Below are positions 34,525 through 39,388 of a stretch of DNA of 39,388 bases, piece by piece. Below the pieces are notes generated by a model that searched no databases, was not told the DNA's origin, and was given only the letters and a program-made list of their open reading frames with translations. The first letter of the stretch is position 1, and each line of letters begins with the position of its first letter. Source of the stretch: an uncultured Bacteroidaceae bacterium (GTDB lineage Bacteria; Bacteroidota; Bacteroidia; Bacteroidales; Bacteroidaceae); assembly GCA_904501775.1 (NCBI GenBank), contig CAJGCJ010000003.1, positions 1 through 39,388 on the forward strand. Direction: 5' to 3'. Position numbers and translations under genes: made by a program.

Positions 34525-34917
34525 ATGGCAACAATCTTCAGCAGAATAGTAGCAGGCGAGATACCAAGCTACAAAGTAGCCGAGAATGAGCAGTTCTACG
34601 CCTTTCTTGACATAAACCCTTTGGCTAAAGGACACACGCTTGTCATCCCCAAGCGCGAGGTAGATTATATATTCGACCTTGAGGACGAAGAGATTGCAGC
34701 CATGCACGTATTTGCAAAAAAGGTTGCAAAAGCCATCAAGGCAGCTTTCCCTTGTATCAAGGTAGGTGAAGCGGTTTTAGGATTGGAAGTTCCACATGCG
34801 CATATACACCTTGTGCCGATGCAGAGCGAAAAGGATATGCTCTTTACAAACCCCAAACTAAAATTGACTCCTGAAGAGTTCAAGGAGATTGCCGAGAAGA
34901 TTACAAAAGAGATCTGA
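34525..34917 (+). CDS. HIT family (HinT-like) nucleotide hydrolase
   Basis: A 130-residue histidine-triad protein. The N-terminus IFSRIVAGEIPSYKVAENEQFYAFLDINPLAKGHTLVIPK is typical of HinT. The triad H-A-H-I-H-L lies at about residues 91-96 (VPHAHIHLVPM). HinT-type enzymes hydrolyse AMP-lysine, AMP-NH2 and acyl- or aminoacyl-adenylates; the physiological substrate is unclear. It is probably cotranscribed with greA (14-bp gap) and followed by a strong terminator. Confidence 0.93.
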   Translation: MATIFSRIVAGEIPSYKVAENEQFYAFLDINPLAKGHTLVIPKREVDYIFDLEDEEIAAMHVFAKKVAKAIKAAFPCIKVGEAVLGLEVPHAHIHLVPMQSEKDMLFTNPKLKLTPEEFKEIAEKITKEI

Positions 34918-34925
34918 TAAGACTA

Positions 34926-34959
34926 CAACCCCCAAAAGCATCCAAGTTTTTGGGGGTTG
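34926..34959 (+). terminator. terminator of the greA-HIT operon
   Basis: CAACCCCCAAAA (34926-34937) pairs with TTTTGGGGGTTG (34948-34959) with a 10-nt loop, followed by CTTATTT. It begins 8 nt after the HIT stop codon. Confidence 0.85.
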
Positions 34960-35033
34960 CTTATTTAAAGACACCTTTTGACTCCCGACCTGCAAAATAT
35001 TCATACATTTCTGAAAAAACCGTTCCTTTTTGC

Positions 35034-35041
35034 TATATTCG
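35034..35041 (+). promoter_or_regulatory. putative -7 box of pyrC
   Basis: TATATTCG fits TAnnTTTG with one change. TTTC at 35008-35011 is 22 nt upstream. The box lies inside the frame that opens at 34978, which argues for the ATG at 35065 as the pyrC start. Confidence 0.45.
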
Positions 35042-35064
35042 CAGAAGAAAAAATATCTGTAATT

Positions 35065-36411
35065 ATGCGTACACTTATAAGCAACCCCACGATAGTAACA
35101 GACGGCGAGCAGTTCCGCGGCTCAATAGTAATAAACAACGACAAGATTGTAGAGATACTGCGTGGCGAAGAGCTTCCACGCGCTGAATGCGACTGCGTGA
35201 TTGAAGCGACAGGCCTTTACCTTATCCCCGGTGTCATCGACGACCATGTACACTTCCGCGAACCCGGCCTCACACACAAGGCGAACATCAGCAGCGAAAG
35301 CCGCGCCGCAGCAGCCGGTGGTGTAACATCGTATATGGAGATGCCAAACACTGTTCCGCAGACAACAACCATAAAGGCACTGAAAGAGAAGTATGCCATC
35401 GCCACAAAAGAGAGCCTTGTAAATTACTCGTTCTACTATGGTGCCACAAACGAGAACGCAGATAGTTTCGATGCGCTGAACAGGAATAAGGTTTGTGGCA
35501 TAAAGCTGTTCATGGGCTCAAGCACAGGAAACATGCTTGTCGACAAGCTCGAAAAGCTCGAAAAGATATTTGCAAAGGCTACCGAAATAGGGATGCCGAT
35601 AGCAGTGCATTGCGAAGAGAGCTCTATCATATCAGAGAACACCAAACGCATAAAGGAGACACACGGCGAGGATGCCGGTGTAGAGTTCCACCCCATAATA
35701 CGCAGCCGCGAAGCATGCTACAACTCGACAAAAAGCGCCATTGAGCTTGCAAAGAAGCACAACAGCCGACTGCATATAATGCACATAAGCACCGAGGAAG
35801 AGCTTGGCCTGCTCACATCGGAGAAGATTGAGGATAAGAATATTACAGCCGAGGCTACTCCATCGCACCTCACATTCTGCGACAGCGACTACAGCACACT
35901 GGGCACACGAATAAAGTGTAACCCTGCCATAAAAACAGCGAATGACCGCAGTGCCCTTCGCAATGCCATAAACGAGAACAAGATAGATATAATAGGCACC
36001 GACCACGCACCACATCTGCCCGGCGACAAAGAGGGTGGCGCCCTGAAAGCCGCATCGGGAATGCCAAGCATACAGTTCTCGCTGCAGTCGATGCTACAGT
36101 TGGTAAACGAAGGAGTATTCTCTATTGAGACACTTGTTGAAAAGATGTGCCATGCCCCTGCGAAGTTGTTCGGTGTACACAAGCGAGGATATATACGAAA
36201 GGGCTACTGTGCCGATTTCGTGTTGATTGACCCCAACAGGCCGCAAACGGTAAAAAGCGAAGATATCATAAGTATCTGCGGATGGAGTCCGTTCGAAGGA
36301 CGCACTTTCGACTGGAGCATCAGACAAACATGGATAAACGGCCAACGCATATACAACGACGGCAAGATAGACGACAGTATACGCGGCAAGGCACTCCGTT
36401 TTGAAAGATGA
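35065..36411 (+). CDS. pyrC: dihydroorotase
   Basis: From ATG 35065 (MRTLISNPTIVTDGEQFRG) the protein has 448 residues, the size of class I dihydroorotases (PyrC/AllB-like amidohydrolases). The metal-binding motif is D-H-V-H-F-REPG. Further ligands are in IAVHCEE and LHIMHISTEE. The substrate-binding GIKLFMGSSTGNM and TPSHLTFCD follow, and the catalytic Asp is in GTDHAPH. It closes carbamoyl-aspartate to dihydroorotate in pyrimidine synthesis. Allantoinase is a related alternative, but the nearby motifs fit dihydroorotase better. The stop overlaps the start of the next gene as ATGA, so the two are translationally coupled. Confidence 0.93.
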   Translation: MRTLISNPTIVTDGEQFRGSIVINNDKIVEILRGEELPRAECDCVIEATGLYLIPGVIDDHVHFREPGLTHKANISSESRAAAAGGVTSYMEMPNTVPQTTTIKALKEKYAIATKESLVNYSFYYGATNENADSFDALNRNKVCGIKLFMGSSTGNMLVDKLEKLEKIFAKATEIGMPIAVHCEESSIISENTKRIKETHGEDAGVEFHPIIRSREACYNSTKSAIELAKKHNSRLHIMHISTEEELGLLTSEKIEDKNITAEATPSHLTFCDSDYSTLGTRIKCNPAIKTANDRSALRNAINENKIDIIGTDHAPHLPGDKEGGALKAASGMPSIQFSLQSMLQLVNEGVFSIETLVEKMCHAPAKLFGVHKRGYIRKGYCADFVLIDPNRPQTVKSEDIISICGWSPFEGRTFDWSIRQTWINGQRIYNDGKIDDSIRGKALRFER

Positions 36412-37214
36412 CGACACACCGGTTTACATACAACGCCACTGAGGTAATTCCATATATCGACTGGAATTACTTCTTTCATGCATGGAGCATAGGACATAGG
36501 AGCCACAAGACACAAACAGCCCTGCAGCTAAAAGAAGAGGCCATAGCACTGACAAGAGAGATGAATCCCGTTGTCACATCACTGTTCCGCCTGTGCGAGG
36601 CACGGAGCAACGGCGACAGCATTGAACTGGAGGGCACCACACTGCCGTTGCTGAGACAGCAGCACTCACGGGCAGGAGAGCCCAACCTGTGCCTGAGCGA
36701 TTTTGTATCGCCCAAAAGCGACAAGGTGGCACTTTTTGCAACAGCCGTATCACCCGAGTTCGAAAATGAGCGCAGCGAGGAAGACCCATACAGGAGCATG
36801 CTCATACAGACCATTGCCGACAGGCTTGCCGAAGCAGCCACATCATTGATGCACAAGACAGTGCGCACATCCAAAGAGTATTGGGGATACTCACCCGACG
36901 AGAAACTGTCCATCGAGCAGCTGAATATTGAAAAGTACCAAGGAATAAGGCCGGCTGTAGGCTACCCCTCACTCCCCGACCAATCGGTCATATTCATAAT
37001 AGACAAATTGCTGAACCTTAAAGAAGCCGGAATTGAACTGACAGAGAGCGGAGCCATGATTCCCCACGCATCGGTATGCGGCATTATGCTGTCGCACCCT
37101 GCTGCACACTATTTTGCAGTGGGCAATATATGCGACGAGCAGCTTATCGACTACAGCCACCGACGCGGTATCAGCAGCGTAGAACTGAGAAAATATCTTG
37201 TCAAAAACATCTGA
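36408..37214 (+). CDS. free-standing MetH activation domain protein (AdoMet-binding, B12-dependent methionine synthase reactivation)
   Basis: A 268-residue protein that aligns by eye with the C-terminal activation domain of E. coli MetH and nothing else. Matching blocks are YIDWNYFFHAWSI (16-28), LSDFVSPK (96-103), EYWGYSPDE (157-165), EKYQGIRPAVGYPSLPD (175-191), LTESGAMIPHASVCG and LSHPAAHYFAVG, then SHRRGISSVELRKYL. The R-P-A-x-G-Y block that binds AdoMet is intact. In full-length MetH this domain remethylates oxidised cob(II)alamin using AdoMet and flavodoxin. Here the catalytic domains must be supplied by another gene, as in split MetH systems such as Thermotoga. It overlaps pyrC by 4 bp. 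A promoter for plsC follows after the stop. Confidence 0.92.
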   Translation: MTTHRFTYNATEVIPYIDWNYFFHAWSIGHRSHKTQTALQLKEEAIALTREMNPVVTSLFRLCEARSNGDSIELEGTTLPLLRQQHSRAGEPNLCLSDFVSPKSDKVALFATAVSPEFENERSEEDPYRSMLIQTIADRLAEAATSLMHKTVRTSKEYWGYSPDEKLSIEQLNIEKYQGIRPAVGYPSLPDQSVIFIIDKLLNLKEAGIELTESGAMIPHASVCGIMLSHPAAHYFAVGNICDEQLIDYSHRRGISSVELRKYLVKNI

Positions 37215-37222
37215 TAAATTTC

Positions 37223-37250
37223 TTGCAGAGAGAAAAAAAGAGTATATTCG
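37223..37250 (+). promoter_or_regulatory. putative promoter of plsC
   Basis: TTG (37223-37225), 17-nt spacer, TATATTCG (37243-37250). The predicted leader before ATG 37309 is about 50 nt. Confidence 0.55.
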
Positions 37251-37308
37251 CAAAATGAAACGACTTTAATTGTCAATTAACAACTTAACACATATATCAT
37301 CTATATCT

Positions 37309-38040
37309 ATGAGAAAGATTCTTCATCCATTCTATGTGATTTATCAATTGTGCTTTGCCCTTTGGGCGGGTATACTTCTTACCTTTTTGGCATCATGCGC
37401 AATCTGGTTCTTTGGAGGTGTGCTTAAACTGAAGAATGGCGACTACTACCCTGCAGTCATCTGGTGCCGCCTTATGTGTTATGTATTCCTTATCCCCGTA
37501 AAGATTGTGGGACGTGAAGAGAATGTAGAGAAAGACAAGAACTATGTATTCGTTGCTAACCATCAGGGCATGTTCGACATATTCATTCTCTACGGATATA
37601 TCATGAAAAACTTCAAGTGGATGATAAAGAAGCAGCTGCGCAAAGTGCCCATGCTGGGACTTGCCTGCGAAAAGACCGACCACATATTTGTCGACCGCAC
37701 AACTCCACAGAAAGACATTCTGCGCAAGTCGCTTAATGTGCTAAAGAGCGGCAAGTCGATGGCCATATTTGCCGAAGGCACACGTACCGACAACGGCAAA
37801 CTCGGAACATTCAAGAAGGGTGCTTTCGCTGTAGCAAACTTGGCACAGAAGCCCATAGTACCCATTGCAATTCAGGGTGCATACGACATACTTCCCAAAG
37901 GTTGCTGGTGTGCACATTGGTCGCCTGTCACTGTAACATTCCACAAGCCTATCGAGTGCATAGGACGTGACAGTGAAAATGTAGAATACCTTTTAACCGA
38001 GTCGCGAGCAGCCATTGCAAAGACATTGGGCGAGGAGTAA
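37309..38040 (+). CDS. plsC: 1-acyl-sn-glycerol-3-phosphate acyltransferase
   Basis: A 243-residue membrane-associated acyltransferase. A hydrophobic N-terminal segment (about 10-45, FYVIYQLCFALWAGILLTFLASCAIWFF) is followed by the NHQGMFDIF block with the catalytic H-x4-D, FVDRTT (motif II), FAEGTRT (motif III) and VPIAIQGA (motif IV). It acylates lysophosphatidic acid to phosphatidic acid in phospholipid synthesis. The frame opens at a TTG at 37270, but the ATG at 37309 (MRKILHPFYVIY) is the more plausible start. It has its own promoter and a strong terminator. Other PlsC-like acyltransferases, such as those acting on ornithine lipids, cannot be fully excluded. Confidence 0.92.
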   Translation: MRKILHPFYVIYQLCFALWAGILLTFLASCAIWFFGGVLKLKNGDYYPAVIWCRLMCYVFLIPVKIVGREENVEKDKNYVFVANHQGMFDIFILYGYIMKNFKWMIKKQLRKVPMLGLACEKTDHIFVDRTTPQKDILRKSLNVLKSGKSMAIFAEGTRTDNGKLGTFKKGAFAVANLAQKPIVPIAIQGAYDILPKGCWCAHWSPVTVTFHKPIECIGRDSENVEYLLTESRAAIAKTLGEE

Positions 38041-38058
38041 ACAGAAAATCATACAGAG

Positions 38059-38091
38059 CCGATTATTCTGCATCAAGTGCAGAATAATCGG
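38059..38091 (+). terminator. terminator of plsC
   Basis: CCGATTATTCTGCA (38059-38072) pairs perfectly with TGCAGAATAATCGG (38078-38091) around TCAAG, followed by TTTCGTATT. It begins 19 nt after the plsC stop codon. Confidence 0.85.
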
Positions 38092-38124
38092 TTTCGTATT
38101 AATAACAATTTAAAAACATACAAT

Positions 38125-39388
38125 ATGCATCAGTTGGCAATTATAGGCGGAGGCCCTGCCGGATATGTAGCAGCAGAAAAGGCCGGCGCCAAAGGAATGA
38201 AGGTTGTTCTCTTTGAGAAACGCGAACTTGGTGGAGTGTGCCTTAACGAAGGCTGTATACCGACAAAGACCATTCTCTACAGTGCAAAGATGTATGACCA
38301 TGCGCAAGGAGGCAAGAAATATGGCATAACAGCCGAGAATATCGCATACGACTACAAGAAAATTGCCGACCGTAAGACCAAGGTCGTAAGAAAGCTCGTG
38401 GCCGGCATAAAGATGAAGATGGAACACAACAATGTAGAGGTGGTACGCGGCGAAGCATTCATCGAAAAAGGCGACAACAGCTACATCACAATCACTTGCG
38501 ACCAACAGAGCTACCGGGCCGAAAAGTTGCTTATATGCACAGGAAGCGAGACATTCATTCCTCCAATCCCCGGGATAGAGGGCAACGATGCCATATTGAC
38601 CAACCGCGAGGCACTGTCACTCACAGCAGCCCCCGAAAGCATAATCATTGTAGGTGGTGGAGTAATAGGCATGGAATTTGCAAGCATATACAACAGCCTT
38701 GGAATTCCCGTAACCGTAGTTGAGATGCAGCCCGAGATTCTTGGCGGCACCGACAAGGAGATAAGTGAAATGCTGCGCGGCATATACACGAAAAAAGGCG
38801 TCAAATTCTGTCTTAGCTGCAGAGTCACAGCCATTGAAGGACACACGCTACGCTTCACCGACAGCGAAGGCAACGAATCGGCGATTGAGGCCGACAAGAT
38901 ACTTATAAGTGTGGGAAGACGTCCCGTACTCAAAGGATTCGGTTTGGAAAACTTGGCCGTTGAGACCAATCGCGGCATAACAGTAAACAGCCACATGCAG
39001 ACATCAATGCCTAACGTATATGCAGCCGGTGATGTCACAGGATTCTCACTGCTTGCACACACAGCAAGCCGCGAGGGCGAGGTTGCTGTGAACCACATCC
39101 TTGGCATAGACGACAAGATGGAGTACAACGCCATTCCGGGAATAGTATACACCAACCCCGAAGTGAGCAGTGTAGGTGTAACCGAAGAGCAGGCACAGGA
39201 GCAGGGTATCGAGTACCGTGTAAGCAAATTGCCCATGACCTATGCAGGACGTTTCGTGGCCGAAAACGAAGGAATAACAGGATTGTGCAAGATAATCACA
39301 ACGGCAGACAACAAGGTTATTGGTGCGCATTTCTTAGGAAACACATCAAGCGAATTCATCTGTGCAGCAGGCATGGCTATCACGCATA
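38125..39388 (+). CDS. lpdA: dihydrolipoamide dehydrogenase (3' end cut by the window)
   Basis: The frame is open from ATG 38125 (MHQLAIIGGGPAGYVAAEKA) to the last base, 421 codons of about 450. FAD is bound by GGGPAGY (8-14). The redox-active disulphide is C39-x4-C44 in LGGVCLNEGCIPTKTIL, the LpdA signature. NAD binding is at IIIVGGGVIGMEFAS, and a second FAD motif is VYAAGDVTG. The C-terminal interface domain begins near AIPGIVYTNPEVSSVG; its His-Glu catalytic pair lies beyond the window. It reoxidises dihydrolipoamide of 2-oxoacid dehydrogenase or glycine-cleavage complexes. E2 and E1 genes are not visible and may follow downstream. The plsC terminator precedes it and no clear -7 box was found. 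Confidence 0.95.
   Translation, partial: MHQLAIIGGGPAGYVAAEKAGAKGMKVVLFEKRELGGVCLNEGCIPTKTILYSAKMYDHAQGGKKYGITAENIAYDYKKIADRKTKVVRKLVAGIKMKMEHNNVEVVRGEAFIEKGDNSYITITCDQQSYRAEKLLICTGSETFIPPIPGIEGNDAILTNREALSLTAAPESIIIVGGGVIGMEFASIYNSLGIPVTVVEMQPEILGGTDKEISEMLRGIYTKKGVKFCLSCRVTAIEGHTLRFTDSEGNESAIEADKILISVGRRPVLKGFGLENLAVETNRGITVNSHMQTSMPNVYAAGDVTGFSLLAHTASREGEVAVNHILGIDDKMEYNAIPGIVYTNPEVSSVGVTEEQAQEQGIEYRVSKLPMTYAGRFVAENEGITGLCKIITTADNKVIGAHFLGNTSSEFICAAGMAITH

Noticed and set aside
34978..35064. 29-residue N-terminal extension of dihydroorotase
   Set aside because: It overlaps the pyrC -7 box and has no counterpart in dihydroorotases as I know them.

Overview
The window reads as a chromosomal core region of a Bacteroidota bacterium, most likely order Bacteroidales; I cannot fix the family. 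Reasons: many intergenic gaps carry the Bacteroidetes sigma-ABfr promoter type (TTTG or TTG about 17-23 nt before TAnnTTTG/TAnnTTCG), Shine-Dalgarno sites are weak, a lipoprotein begins CKDYDED after its lipobox, an S46 dipeptidyl-peptidase is present, and DUF4369/TlpA-like, BIG2-repeat and OmpA-type envelope proteins occur together. No tRNA, rRNA, CRISPR array, transposase, integron or prophage was recognised. The single tyrosine recombinase looks like a housekeeping XerD.

Layout. Bases 1-7.9 kb (mostly minus strand): tail of an unknown gene, rubrerythrin, class I fumarase, HflX, DprA, a lipoprotein with an OmpA-like segment and TPRs, and XerD. 8.1-11.3 kb (plus): a tight operon of O-methyltransferase, rbfA and a LolC/E-type permease, then meso-diaminopimelate dehydrogenase. 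11.4-16.0 kb (minus): folB, the B12-dependent ribonucleotide reductase nrdJ and dnaA. A 735-bp AT-rich gap at 16.0-16.8 kb holds hairpins, a possible structured RNA and one DnaA-box-like site. 16.8-25.8 kb is an envelope block: an outer-membrane barrel candidate (plus), then on the minus strand a coiled-coil surface lipoprotein, an OmpA protein and a 1209-residue protein with ten BIG2 domains in five 507-bp tandem units. 26.0-28.2 kb (plus): dGTPase followed by a small class II poly(A) polymerase/CCA-type nucleotidyltransferase. 28.2-32.6 kb (minus): a DPP11-like S46 peptidase and PNPase. 32.7-39.4 kb (plus): a thioredoxin-fold lipoprotein without catalytic cysteines, greA, a HIT protein, dihydroorotase overlapping a free-standing MetH activation domain, a PlsC-type acyltransferase, and dihydrolipoamide dehydrogenase cut by the window end.

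Links between genes. Two products point to cobalamin use (NrdJ and the MetH reactivation domain). DnaA, NrdJ and Dgt act on replication initiation and dNTP pools. RbfA, PNPase, HflX and GreA act on ribosomes or RNA. Several genes sit between well-formed bidirectional hairpin terminators. The best candidates for something little described are the nucleotidyltransferase behind dgt, the greA leader (promoter, then terminator-like hairpin, then start codon, resembling the E. coli GraL arrangement), the BIG2 tandem array with its secretion-tail-like C-terminus, the cysteine-less TlpA-like lipoprotein, and the structured dnaA-upstream gap.
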